Assembly: GCA_024641725.1 (NCBI GenBank)
Contig: JAHECM010000059.1
Location: 1 to 6,964, forward strand
Source: Limnohabitans sp.
GTDB lineage: Bacteria > Pseudomonadota > Gammaproteobacteria > Burkholderiales > Burkholderiaceae_C
Direction: 5' to 3'
DNA length: 6,964 nucleotides
The notes under the pieces are model-generated. The model had not been told where the DNA came from, ran no database searches, and saw only the letters and a program-made list of their open reading frames with translations. Of this stretch, positions 1 to 5,805 are shown in pieces. How positions within the stretch are numbered: the first letter of the stretch is position 1; each line of letters begins with the position of its first letter. Position numbers and translations under genes: made by a program.

Positions 1-673
1 CGGCGGGGCGTTGCAGCGTGGCTTCGTGCAGGGCGGAGTCCACGATCTGGTTCCAGTCGGCTTGCAGGCTGGCCATGTCGATGCCGCTGCCTTGGGCCAG
101 GGCCGCACGCTCTTGCGGGCTTTCGCTCCAAAACTCTTGGCAGTAAGGCAACAACTGGTCGAGCGCGGCTTGTGCACGGGCATGCGACTCGTCGCTGCCG
201 TCGCCCAAGCGCACCAGCCAGTCGCGCGAGTGGCGCAGGTGGTAGCGCACTTCTTTGAGCGATTTGGCGGCAATGGCGGCCAGTTGCGCATCTTGGGAGG
301 CTTGCAGCTGGTCCCACACCAGCACCATCAGGCTGTTGTACAAAAAGTTGCGCACGATGGTGGTGGCAAAGTCGCGGTCACCCGCCGAGGTGGCAGCCAT
401 CAGGGGCATGTGGGGCAACTCGCACAGGGTGTAGTTGCGAAAGTCGGGCACGTCGCGAAAGTAGGCCAGCGTGTCCTCGGTGGCGCCGCCGCCCATTTGC
501 GCGGCAGCGTGTTGGTAGAGCATGCGCGCTTGGCCGATCAGGTCCAGGCTGTTGTTGGACAAGGCGATGTCTTCTTCGAGGATGGGGCCGTGGCCGCACC
601 ATTCGGCATTGCGCTGGCCAAGGACCAGCGCGTTGTCTGCGAGTTGCAGCAAGTAGTCAACAGGGGCGTTCAT
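1..673 (-). CDS. paaC: Phenylacetyl-CoA epoxidase subunit PaaC (3' end cut by the window edge)
   Basis: This is the structural subunit that pairs with catalytic PaaA in the phenylacetyl-CoA 1,2-epoxidase, the ring-activating step of aerobic phenylacetate degradation in the cytoplasm. The reading frame starts at the ATG at 673-671 and stays open to the left edge, giving 224 codons of a family that is usually about 250 residues, so only a short C-terminal part is missing. The N-terminus reads MNAPVDYLLQLADNALVLGQ and is soon followed by EWCGHGP, EEDIALSNNSLDLIGQAR and later RHSRDWLVRLGDG, all typical of PaaC (a ferritin-like fold). The start lies 8 bases after the paaB stop, which implies translational coupling. 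Only a weak GTGAG-type ribosome site is visible. The family role is established knowledge; the assignment here rests on recognisable conserved blocks plus the paaA-paaB order. Confidence 0.95.
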   Translation of the reverse strand, partial: MNAPVDYLLQLADNALVLGQRNAEWCGHGPILEEDIALSNNSLDLIGQARMLYQHAAAQMGGGATEDTLAYFRDVPDFRNYTLCELPHMPLMAATSAGDRDFATTIVRNFLYNSLMVLVWDQLQASQDAQLAAIAAKSLKEVRYHLRHSRDWLVRLGDGSDESHARAQAALDQLLPYCQEFWSESPQERAALAQGSGIDMASLQADWNQIVDSALHEATLQRPA

Positions 674-681
674 GGCGGTGC

Positions 682-990
682 TCACATGTGGCCGACTTCG
701 TCGGGAATGACGTAGAAGGTCGGGTGGCGGTACACCTTGTCGCTGGCGGGATCGAAGAATTCACCCTTGTCGTTGGGCTCGCTGGCCGAGATGGTGTTGG
801 AGGGCACGACCCAGATGCTCACGCCTTCTTGGCGGCGGGTGTACACGTCGCGCGCCATTTGCAGGGCGTGCTGCGAGTCAGAGGCGTGCAGGCTGCCGCA
901 GTGTTTGTGCTCCAGGCCTTGCTTGGAGCGCACAAAAACTTCCCACAGGGGCCATTCTTTCAGGGCAGCGGTGTTGGTGGGCGTGGTCAT
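682..990 (-). CDS. paaB: Phenylacetyl-CoA epoxidase subunit PaaB
   Basis: This small subunit of the phenylacetyl-CoA epoxidase bridges PaaA-PaaC units in the larger complex and is essential for activity in known systems. The protein is 102 residues, near the family's usual size of about 95. Recognisable blocks are WPLWEVFVRSKQGLEHKHCG at residues 13-32, HALQMARDVYTRRQEGVSIWVV at about 41-62, and a C-terminal part containing YRHPTFYVIPDEVGHM. The ATG at 990-988 overlaps the paaA stop as ATGA, and an AAGGA ribosome site sits 6 bases upstream inside the paaA end (997-1001), which fixes the start. The frame continues open far upstream, but that extension is only the out-of-frame shadow of paaA. 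It lies in the same operon as paaA and paaC, so the identification is firm. Confidence 0.96.
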   Translation of the reverse strand: MTTPTNTAALKEWPLWEVFVRSKQGLEHKHCGSLHASDSQHALQMARDVYTRRQEGVSIWVVPSNTISASEPNDKGEFFDPASDKVYRHPTFYVIPDEVGHM

Positions 991-2012
991 GCGGCTTCCT
1001 TCATTTGACGGGCTTGTTGTTTGCGGCTGTGGGCGAGGGCGGCTTCGCGCACCCATGCGCCGTCGTTCCAGGCTTTGACGCGGGCACCCAGGCGTTCTTT
1101 GTTGCAGGGGCCGTTGCCGTTGACCGTCGCCCAAAATTCGTCCCAGTCGATCTGGCCGTAGTCGTGCGCTTGGCGCGCTTCGTTCCACTTCAGGTCCGGG
1201 TCGGGCAAGGTCACGCCCAGCACCTTGGCTTGGGGCACGGTGGCGTCCACAAACTTCTGGCGCAGGTCGTCGTTGCTGATGCGCTTGATGCCCCAGCGCA
1301 TGCCTTGGGCGCTGTTGGGGCTGTCGGCGTCGGGTGGGCCAAACATGGCCAGGCACTTCCACCACCAGCGGTTGACCGCGTCTTGCACCATGGCCTTTTG
1401 TTCGGCGGTGCCTTGCATCATGACCAGTAAGGCTTCGTAGCCCTGGCGTTGGTGGAAAGACTCTTCTTTGCACACGCGCACCATGGCGCGGGCATAAGGG
1501 CCGTAAGAGCAGCGGCACAGCGGGATCTGGTTCATGATGGCCGCGCCATCGACCAACCAACCGACCACGCCCACGTCCGCCCAGTTGAGGGTGGGGTAGT
1601 TGAAGATGGAGCTGTATTTGGCTTTGCCGGTGTGCAGCGCGTTGAGCATCTGGTCACGGCTGGTGCCCAGCGTCTCTGCGGCGCTGTACAAGTACAGACC
1701 GTGGCCGCCTTCGTCCTGCACTTTGGCGATCAAGATGGCTTTGCGCTTGAGGCTGGGGGCGCGGCTGATCCAGTTGCCCTCGGGCAGCATGCCGACGATT
1801 TCGCTGTGCGCGTGTTGGCTGATTTGGCGCACCAGCGTTTTGCGGTAGGCGTCGGGCATCCACTCCCGGGGCTCGACGCGGCCGTCGGCGTCGATGCGCG
1901 CGTCAAATTGCGCTTGCAGCGCTTGCTCGCTTGCGCTGGCTGGCGTGGGCACCGCTTTGAGGCCTGCCGACTTGTCGTCTTGGTCTGAGACGCTGAAGGA
2001 TTGGGTGTACAT
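987..2012 (-). CDS. paaA: Phenylacetyl-CoA epoxidase catalytic subunit PaaA
   Basis: This is the di-iron oxygenase subunit that converts phenylacetyl-CoA to the ring-1,2-epoxide using O2. From the ATG at 2012-2010 the protein is 341 residues, about 30 longer than E. coli PaaA because of an N-terminal extension. Ferritin-type ligand patterns are visible: E71 (in HAHSEIVGM), E101 and H104 (DEGGH), D155 (GWLVDGAA), and E184 and H187 (EESFH). Their spacing fits the E. coli enzyme with a constant offset of about 29. Other hallmarks are NRWWWKCLAMFGPPDADSPN and a C-terminus with WVREAALAH. I chose this ATG over an in-frame GTG 15 bases upstream because AGGAG (2019-2023) sits 6 bases ahead of the ATG, and that site would be inside the gene if the GTG were used. 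It is the first gene of the operon and lies behind a palindromic promoter site. Confidence 0.97.
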   Translation of the reverse strand: MYTQSFSVSDQDDKSAGLKAVPTPASASEQALQAQFDARIDADGRVEPREWMPDAYRKTLVRQISQHAHSEIVGMLPEGNWISRAPSLKRKAILIAKVQDEGGHGLYLYSAAETLGTSRDQMLNALHTGKAKYSSIFNYPTLNWADVGVVGWLVDGAAIMNQIPLCRCSYGPYARAMVRVCKEESFHQRQGYEALLVMMQGTAEQKAMVQDAVNRWWWKCLAMFGPPDADSPNSAQGMRWGIKRISNDDLRQKFVDATVPQAKVLGVTLPDPDLKWNEARQAHDYGQIDWDEFWATVNGNGPCNKERLGARVKAWNDGAWVREAALAHSRKQQARQMKEAA

Positions 2013-2023
2013 GGGCTTCTCCT

Positions 2024-2040
2024 GCACCCGTTTGGGGTGC
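2024..2040 (-). other. Small hairpin in the paaA 5' leader, touching the ribosome site
   Basis: GCACCC and GGGTGC (2024-2029 with 2035-2040) form a 6-bp stem with a 5-base loop. In the mRNA the stem ends directly at the AGGAG ribosome-binding site of paaA. Whether it affects translation is unknown; the stem is short and could be chance. Confidence 0.4.
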
Positions 2041-2050
2041 TTGAGCAGCG

Positions 2051-2056
2051 AGTATA
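2051..2056 (-). promoter_or_regulatory. Likely -10 box of the paaA promoter
   Basis: Read on the minus strand this is TATACT, one mismatch from TATAAT. It would start transcription near 2044, giving a leader of about 32 nt before paaA. No good -35 hexamer exists at the right distance; that position is taken by the palindrome at 2060-2085. This fits a promoter whose polymerase contacts are covered by a repressor. Inferred from sequence only. Confidence 0.55.
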
Positions 2057-2059
2057 TCC

Positions 2060-2085
2060 ATTAACCGACCGATCGGTCGGTTAAT
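2060..2085. promoter_or_regulatory. Perfect 26-bp palindrome, candidate TetR-family (PaaR-like) operator
   Basis: The half site ATTAACCGACCGA is followed by its exact reverse complement, so all 26 bases are self-complementary with no spacer. Each half holds two ACCG units four bases apart, so the core is two ACCG facing two CGGT. It begins 3 bases upstream of the TATACT box and covers the -35 region of paaA. Phenylacetate operons in Burkholderia are known to be controlled by a TetR-type repressor, PaaR, that responds to phenylacetyl-CoA; TetR proteins commonly bind such palindromes. No regulator gene is in the window, so the partner protein is inference. Confidence 0.75.
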
Positions 2086-2086
2086 T

Positions 2087-2127
2087 TAAAATCCCCCAGG
2101 TCAGGAGTTTCCCTGAGCCTGTTGGGG
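2087..2127 (-). terminator. Probable intrinsic terminator of rlmJ
   Basis: On the minus strand, a C-rich arm and CAGG-C-TCAGG (2105-2097 pairing with 2121-2112, one bulged base) fold around a GAAACT-like loop, with an added four-pair GGGG/CCCC base (2093-2096 with 2124-2127) after a two-base bulge. The stem is followed by ATTTTAAATT. The U-tract is short and interrupted, so termination may be partial. It sits between the rlmJ stop and the paaA promoter and would keep rlmJ transcription out of the paa operon. Confidence 0.6.
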
Positions 2128-2145
2128 GGGCAGGCATGTGCACTG

Positions 2146-3036
2146 TCAGTTGGAGCCTTCGACCTTCCATTCTTTGCCGTTGCCGCGAGCCAGAGCCGGG
2201 CCGACCAGGTCGAGGGCTTTTTTGAGCTGCTCTTTGAGGGTGAAGGGCGGGTTGATGACAAACATGCCACTGGCAGACAAGCCGCCGATGTCGGTGGGGC
2301 CTCGGCCAATGGACAAGGTGGCGTTGAGCCAGGGTTTTTGGGCTTGGTTGGCCAGTGTGCGCAGGCGGCGGGGCAGCTCGTGGGCTTCGGGGCGGGGGAT
2401 GATCGGATACCACACGAGGTAAGTGCCCGTCGAGAAGCGCTTGAGGTACTCCTGGATGACGTTGGCCACTTTGACGTAGTCGGATTTGATTTCGTAGCTG
2501 GGGTCGATCAGCACCATGGCGCGTTTGGAGCCGGTGGCCGAGGCGGGCGGGGGGAGTTGCTTTTTGAGGGCTTCAAAGCCGTCTTCGCGGCTGACGGTGA
2601 TGGTGCGGCCCGCGTCCAGCTGGGCAATGTTGGAGGCCAGCGACTTGCTGTCGGTGGGGTGCAGCTCGAACAAGCGCAGGCGGTCGCGTGACTCGTGGCG
2701 CATCAGGCGGTGCATCAGAAAAGGCGAGCCGGGGTAAACCTTGGCCACGCCGCTGGGGTTGAAGCTGGCGATTTGGTCGAGGTAGTCCTGCACGGCGTCG
2801 GGGACGGAGGGCGCTTGTCCAATGGCTTCAAGCAGCTTGAACAGGCCGTCTTGCGCCTCGGCGCCTTTTTGGGAATAGTCGCCATCGAGCCGGTACAAGC
2901 CCGCGCCTGAATGGGTGTCGATCAAAGTGATGCCAGCCTCTTTTTGCATGAGGTGGCGCAGGGTGGCGAGCAGCGTGATGTGCTTGAGCACATCGGCATG
3001 GTTGCCCGCGTGAAAGGCGTGTCGGTAACTGAACAT
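2146..3036 (-). CDS. rlmJ: 23S rRNA (adenine(2030)-N(6))-methyltransferase RlmJ
   Basis: RlmJ uses S-adenosylmethionine to methylate A2030 of 23S rRNA; in E. coli it is non-essential. The protein is 296 residues (E. coli about 280). The N-terminus MFSYRHAFHAGNHADVLKH is the family signature. An SAM-binding motif I (LIDTHSGAGLY, residues 38-48), YPGSP (101-105), FELHPTD (123-129) and TGTYLVWYPI (203-212) follow in order. The catalytic motif IV reads DPSY at 178-181, where E. coli RlmJ has DPPY. The start is the ATG at 3036-3034 because it places the signature at residue 1, as in known members; an upstream in-frame TTG would add six unrelated residues. I see no clear ribosome site. It is transcribed divergently from rplM across a 198-bp gap. 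Confidence 0.95.
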   Translation of the reverse strand: MFSYRHAFHAGNHADVLKHITLLATLRHLMQKEAGITLIDTHSGAGLYRLDGDYSQKGAEAQDGLFKLLEAIGQAPSVPDAVQDYLDQIASFNPSGVAKVYPGSPFLMHRLMRHESRDRLRLFELHPTDSKSLASNIAQLDAGRTITVSREDGFEALKKQLPPPASATGSKRAMVLIDPSYEIKSDYVKVANVIQEYLKRFSTGTYLVWYPIIPRPEAHELPRRLRTLANQAQKPWLNATLSIGRGPTDIGGLSASGMFVINPPFTLKEQLKKALDLVGPALARGNGKEWKVEGSN

Positions 3037-3081
3037 GGCGTTGATGGTAACCAATAACGTCTGCAGGTCCCTGATTTTTCG

Positions 3082-3087
3082 TATAAT
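3082..3087 (+). promoter_or_regulatory. Likely -10 box of the rplM-rpsI promoter
   Basis: A perfect TATAAT lies about 150 bases ahead of the rplM ATG and predicts a start near 3094. The hexamer 17 bases upstream (GTCTGC, 3059-3064) is a poor -35 match, so an activator, UP-type element or other contact may compensate. The same bases read ATTATA on the minus strand, so a weak divergent promoter for rlmJ could overlap it, but I cannot identify one firmly. Confidence 0.65.
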
Positions 3088-3093
3088 GGCAGG

Positions 3094-3234
3094 CTTCGCA
3101 GCGATTCAGTGGTCCCGCGGCGAAGACGCTTGGCCCCTCAAAAGGCTGGCAAATTCCCACCTAAGAGGCTCCCAGCAGAGGAGCACCGACCGTGGAAAAG
3201 GACCCAACAAACCTTCTTTTCAAAGAGAAAACTC
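3094..3234 (+). promoter_or_regulatory. Long, possibly structured 5' leader of rplM-rpsI
   Basis: This is the untranslated leader of about 140 nt implied by the TATAAT at 3082. Three pairings are visible: CTTCGC 3094-3099 with GCGAAG 3120-3125; GCTCC 3168-3172 with GGAGC 3180-3184 (7-base loop); and GGTCC 3111-3115 with GGACC 3200-3204. The last would join the loop of the first stem to downstream sequence, a pseudoknot-like arrangement. In E. coli L13 represses its own rplM-rpsI mRNA through the leader. Similar control here is inference, and each stem is only 5-6 bp. No stop codon occurs in the rplM frame from 3109 onward. Confidence 0.4.
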
Positions 3235-3666
3235 ATGACAACAACTTTCAGCGCCAAACCCGCTGAGGTCGTGCACGAGTGGTTTGTGATTGACGCGACC
3301 AACAAGGTCCTCGGACGAGTAGCCAGCGAAGTTGCTCTCCGTTTGCGCGGCAAACACAAGGCCATTTACACGCCTCACGTCGACACCGGTGACTTCATCG
3401 TCATCATCAATGCTGCCCAGCTCAAAGTGACTGGCACCAAGACGCTCGACAAAATGTACTACCGTCACTCGGGCTTCCCCGGCGGTATCACTGCAACCAA
3501 CTTCCGCGACATGCAAGCCAAGCACCCTGGCCGCGCACTCGAGAAGGCTGTCAAGGGCATGTTGCCCAAGGGCCCACTCGGTTACGCCATGATCAAGAAA
3601 CTCAAGGTGTATGGTGGCGCTGAGCACCCACACACCGCCCAACAGCCTAAAGTGCTGGACATCTAA
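3235..3666 (+). CDS. rplM: 50S ribosomal protein L13
   Basis: L13 is an early-assembling protein of the large ribosomal subunit. The protein is 143 residues, matching the bacterial norm of about 142. The diagnostic blocks are all present: WFVIDATNKVLGRVASEVALRLRGK near residues 18-42, PHVDTGDFIVIINA, YYRHSGFPGG, the RALEKAVKGMLPKGPLG block, and a C-terminus with KVYGGAEHPHTAQQPKVLDI. The ATG at 3235 gives the expected N-terminus; a weak AGAGA (3224-3228) precedes it. The same frame is open 42 codons further upstream from a GTG, giving a very basic stretch, but homologues do not carry it as I remember them. It is co-transcribed with rpsI, as in most bacteria. Confidence 0.98.
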   Translation: MTTTFSAKPAEVVHEWFVIDATNKVLGRVASEVALRLRGKHKAIYTPHVDTGDFIVIINAAQLKVTGTKTLDKMYYRHSGFPGGITATNFRDMQAKHPGRALEKAVKGMLPKGPLGYAMIKKLKVYGGAEHPHTAQQPKVLDI

Positions 3667-3677
3667 GGAGCCTTGAG

Positions 3678-4070
3678 ATGATTGGTGAATGGAACAATGG
3701 CACAGGCCGTCGCAAATCCAGCGTCGCCCGCGTGTTTCTGAAAAAAGGCACTGGCAAGATCACGGTCAACGGCAAGGACATCCAAGCCTACTTTGGCCGC
3801 GAGACTTCGATCATGATCGCCAAGCAACCCCTCATGTTGACCAACCATGCCGAAACTTTCGACATCATGATCAACGTGCACGGCGGTGGCGAATCCGGTC
3901 AAGCCGGTGCAGCACGCCACGGCATCACCCGCGCCTTGATTGACTACGACGCAACGCTCAAGCCTGTGCTGAGCCAAGCTGGTTTCGTCACTCGCGACGC
4001 CCGTGAAGTTGAACGTAAAAAGGTCGGCTTGCACTCTGCTCGTCGCCGCAAGCAATTCTCGAAGCGTTAA
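3678..4070 (+). CDS. rpsI: 30S ribosomal protein S9
   Basis: S9 is a small-subunit protein whose C-terminal tail reaches the P-site tRNA. The 130-residue length is exactly that of E. coli S9. Conserved blocks are NGTGRRKSSVARVFLKKGTG (residues 7-26), VHGGGESGQAGAARHGITRAL, and an Arg/Lys-rich end RRRKQFSKR, whose final SKR is the tRNA-contacting tail. The ATG at 3678 follows the rplM stop by 11 bases, and the ribosome site TAAGGAG (3664-3670) overlaps that stop codon with a 7-base spacer, so translation of the two genes is probably coupled. It is the last gene of the operon, followed at once by a strong terminator. Confidence 0.98.
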   Translation: MIGEWNNGTGRRKSSVARVFLKKGTGKITVNGKDIQAYFGRETSIMIAKQPLMLTNHAETFDIMINVHGGGESGQAGAARHGITRALIDYDATLKPVLSQAGFVTRDAREVERKKVGLHSARRRKQFSKR

Positions 4071-4089
4071 TCCGCTTTCTTGCATTGCC

Positions 4090-4123
4090 AAAAGCCGCAA
4101 CGGTTCGCTGTTGCGGCTTTTTT
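4090..4123 (+). terminator. Strong intrinsic terminator of rplM-rpsI
   Basis: GCCGCAAC (4094-4101) pairs perfectly with GTTGCGGC (4110-4117) around an 8-base loop, extended by A-T pairs from the flanking AAAA and TTTT. Six T residues follow (4118-4123). It lies 20 bases after the rpsI stop and separates the ribosomal operon from erpA. Confidence 0.93.
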
Positions 4124-4215
4124 CATGGATGCTGGTATTTTGTCAGAGGCTGCCAAAGGCCCCACCGGCCGTGCCAGTACTGCCTTGAGTGGCCCAGAAT
4201 TCCCGAGCAAACCGC

Positions 4216-4221
4216 TATACT
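4216..4221 (+). promoter_or_regulatory. Likely -10 box of the erpA promoter
   Basis: TATACT lies 28 bases ahead of the erpA ATG, after the rpsI terminator, so erpA appears to have its own promoter. No good -35 is seen at 16-18 bases; the nearest TTGA-type hexamer (TTGAGT, 4185-4190) is 25 bases away. erpA is controlled by the Fe-S regulator IscR in E. coli, so activator or repressor dependence is possible, but I see no convincing IscR site. Confidence 0.5.
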
Positions 4222-4248
4222 ATTTGCCATTGACCCGGAGAATTCACC

Positions 4249-4614
4249 ATGAGCGCAGTAGCCGAAAACATCCAAACCGACATGCCCGCACCGATTGTCT
4301 TCACCGACAGCGCGGCCGCCAAGGTGGCCGACCTGATCGCCGAAGAAGGCAATCCTGACCTGAAGCTGCGCGTGTTTGTGCAAGGCGGTGGTTGCTCGGG
4401 CTTTCAGTACGGTTTCACGTTCGACGAAATCACCAACGAAGACGACACCACCATGAGCAAGAACGGTGTGTCTTTGCTGATCGACGCCATGAGCTACCAG
4501 TACCTGATCGGTGCCGAGATCGACTACAAAGAAGACCTGCAGGGCGCGCAGTTTGTCATCAAAAACCCCAACGCCACCAGCACCTGCGGTTGCGGTTCTT
4601 CTTTCTCGACCTGA
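4249..4614 (+). CDS. erpA: Iron-sulfur cluster insertion protein ErpA (A-type carrier)
   Basis: ErpA receives Fe-S clusters from the assembly machinery and hands them to target enzymes; in E. coli it is needed for isoprenoid synthesis through IspG/IspH. The protein is 121 residues (E. coli 114). The three cluster-binding cysteines of the A-type family are present: C49 in GGGCSGFQYGFTFDE, and C113 and C115 in STCGCGSSF. NPDLKLRVFVQGG and the FQYGF block resemble ErpA more than IscA. The ATG at 4249 is preceded by GGAG (4237-4240) with an 8-base spacer. The first 14 or so residues are variable. It is monocistronic: a terminator lies upstream, and it converges with anmK, whose stop is 34 bases beyond its own. 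Confidence 0.96.
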   Translation: MSAVAENIQTDMPAPIVFTDSAAAKVADLIAEEGNPDLKLRVFVQGGGCSGFQYGFTFDEITNEDDTTMSKNGVSLLIDAMSYQYLIGAEIDYKEDLQGAQFVIKNPNATSTCGCGSSFST

Positions 4615-4627
4615 CCCGAAGTCGCTG

Positions 4628-4642
4628 GCGAGGCGGGCTCGC
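4628..4642 (+). other. Weak hairpin between the convergent erpA and anmK stops
   Basis: GCGAG (4628-4632) and CTCGC (4638-4642) pair around a 5-base GCGGG loop just after the erpA stop. There is no U-tract on the plus strand; on the minus strand the TTTT after anmK comes before the stem, not after it. It is therefore a poor intrinsic terminator in either direction and may at most assist the end of erpA. Confidence 0.3.
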
Positions 4643-4648
4643 TGAAAA

Positions 4649-5785
4649 TCAACGGGGGTAAATGGCCCCCAACACACGGGCGCCTTGGGCGCCCGTGACG
4701 CTTGGCAAGCTGGCGGTTTCACGCCGCACGGCCTTGAAGGCCAACCACGCAAAAGCCGCCGCCTCCACCTGCAAGGGCGGCAGTCCGTGCTGATCGCTGC
4801 TGGCCACATGCAGGCCGGGCAAGCCTTGGCGCAAAAGCCCCATCAAATGGCTGTTCAGTGCGCCGCCACCACACACAATCAGCGACTGCGCATCGGGGGC
4901 ATGCTGGAGCACGTCTTGCACGCAAGAACGCGCGGTGAAGGCGGTCAAGGTCGCTTGCACATCGGCGGGTTGGGCCGTGGGCCAAGCGTGCAGGTGCTCT
5001 TGTAGCCAAGCCGGGTTGAAGAGGTCGCGCCCCGTGCTTTTAGGGGGGGCTTTGTCCAGATAGGTTTCGCGCAGCAAGCTCGCCAGGAGTTCGGGCATGG
5101 CGTGGCCAGATGCCGCCCAAGCGCCATCTCGGTCAAAGGCTTCGCCCGTGTGCGTCAGGCACCAGTGGTCCATCAGGGCGTTGCCCGGCCCGCAGTCCCA
5201 ACCCGTGACGTGCCCGCCGGGCCGCAGCACGCTCAGGTTGGAGATGCCGCCAATGTTCAGCACGCTCACGCAAGCCTCGCTTTGGCCAAAAATGCCTTGG
5301 TGAAAGGCCGGCACCAGTGGGGCACCTTGTCCGCCTGCGGCCAGGTCGCGCGTGCGGAATTCGGCCACCACATCAATGCCTGTCAACTCGGCCAGCAAAG
5401 CCGGGTTGTTGAGCTGCAGGGTGTAACCCACAGCCGCTTGTGTGGGGGAACCGTCAAATTCGAGCGGGCGGTGGCGCACGGTTTGGCCATGCGCACCAAT
5501 GGCCGTGATGGCCTGAGCCGTCCGGCCAGTTTGCTGCAACAGGGTGCGCACCACCTGCGCGTAGCTTCGGGCGATGCCATTGCCTGCCAAGGCGGCTCGG
5601 TGCAGTTCGTCGGGGCCGCTTTGGTTGAGCTGGAGCAGGGTGCTTTTGAATTCGCTGGCAAAAGGCTCAAAAGCATGCGCGAGGACCTGCATGCGTCCGT
5701 CTGCCTTGAGCTCGGCCAAAACGCCGTCGACCCCGTCGAGCGAGGTTCCGGACATGAGGCCGATGAACAAGAAGGGCGTGGGCAT
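4649..5785 (-). CDS. anmK: 1,6-anhydro-N-acetylmuramic acid kinase AnmK
   Basis: AnmK opens the 1,6-anhydro ring of anhydro-MurNAc and phosphorylates it with ATP to MurNAc-6-phosphate, part of cytoplasmic cell-wall recycling. The protein is 378 residues (E. coli 369). Visible family motifs are MSGTSLDG (residues 11-18, phosphate binding), GAHGQTVRHRP (97-107), EFRTRDLAAGGQGAPLVPAFH (142-162), LNIGGISNLS (176-185), and GWDCGPGNALMD (195-206), where D197 matches the catalytic aspartate. GRDLFNP (252-258), CGGGALN (305-311) and a C-terminal EAAAFAWLA complete the ASKHA-type fold. The ATG at 5785 gives the expected N-terminus. No ribosome site is visible before it, and a strong terminator ends 20 bases upstream, so its own promoter is unclear. 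Confidence 0.97.
   Translation of the reverse strand: MPTPFLFIGLMSGTSLDGVDGVLAELKADGRMQVLAHAFEPFASEFKSTLLQLNQSGPDELHRAALAGNGIARSYAQVVRTLLQQTGRTAQAITAIGAHGQTVRHRPLEFDGSPTQAAVGYTLQLNNPALLAELTGIDVVAEFRTRDLAAGGQGAPLVPAFHQGIFGQSEACVSVLNIGGISNLSVLRPGGHVTGWDCGPGNALMDHWCLTHTGEAFDRDGAWAASGHAMPELLASLLRETYLDKAPPKSTGRDLFNPAWLQEHLHAWPTAQPADVQATLTAFTARSCVQDVLQHAPDAQSLIVCGGGALNSHLMGLLRQGLPGLHVASSDQHGLPPLQVEAAAFAWLAFKAVRRETASLPSVTGAQGARVLGAIYPR
4675..4697. repeat. 10-bp perfect inverted repeat inside the 3' end of anmK
   Basis: CACGGGCGCC (4675-4684) and GGCGCCCGTG (4688-4697) flank a 3-base TTG spacer. It is coding sequence for the anmK C-terminus (AQGARV region). A stem this strong close to two convergent stops could slow polymerase or protect mRNA ends, but there is no U-tract, so I do not call it a terminator. 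Confidence 0.55.
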
Positions 5786-5805
5786 GGTCGATTCAGGGGG
5801 TCATC

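Noticed and set aside
11..715. Long plus-strand open frame opposite paaC
   Set aside because: It is antisense to clear PaaC sequence and its translation is a low-complexity G/V/A/Q-rich product typical of high-GC shadow frames.
682..1560. Possible longer PaaB-like fusion reading through the paaA region
   Set aside because: Only the last 102 residues are PaaB. The upstream part is an out-of-frame reading of paaA, and the internal ATG has a good ribosome site.
1449..1988. Plus-strand open frame opposite paaA
   Set aside because: It mirrors the highly conserved paaA coding frame and has no recognisable motif or ribosome site.
2013..2027. Alternative GTG start for paaA five codons upstream
   Set aside because: The AGGAG ribosome site would lie inside the coding region, and it is ideally spaced from the ATG at 2012.
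3185..3192. ACCGACCG in the rplM leader, resembling the paaA operator half site
   Set aside because: Only one half is present with no facing CGGT copy, so it is most likely a chance match.
4141..4215. Search for an IscR binding site upstream of erpA
   Set aside because: No stretch matched the IscR consensus well enough to support a call by eye.
4123..4809. 228-residue minus-strand open frame across erpA
   Set aside because: It runs antisense to the whole of erpA and overlaps the anmK end out of frame; erpA is unambiguous.
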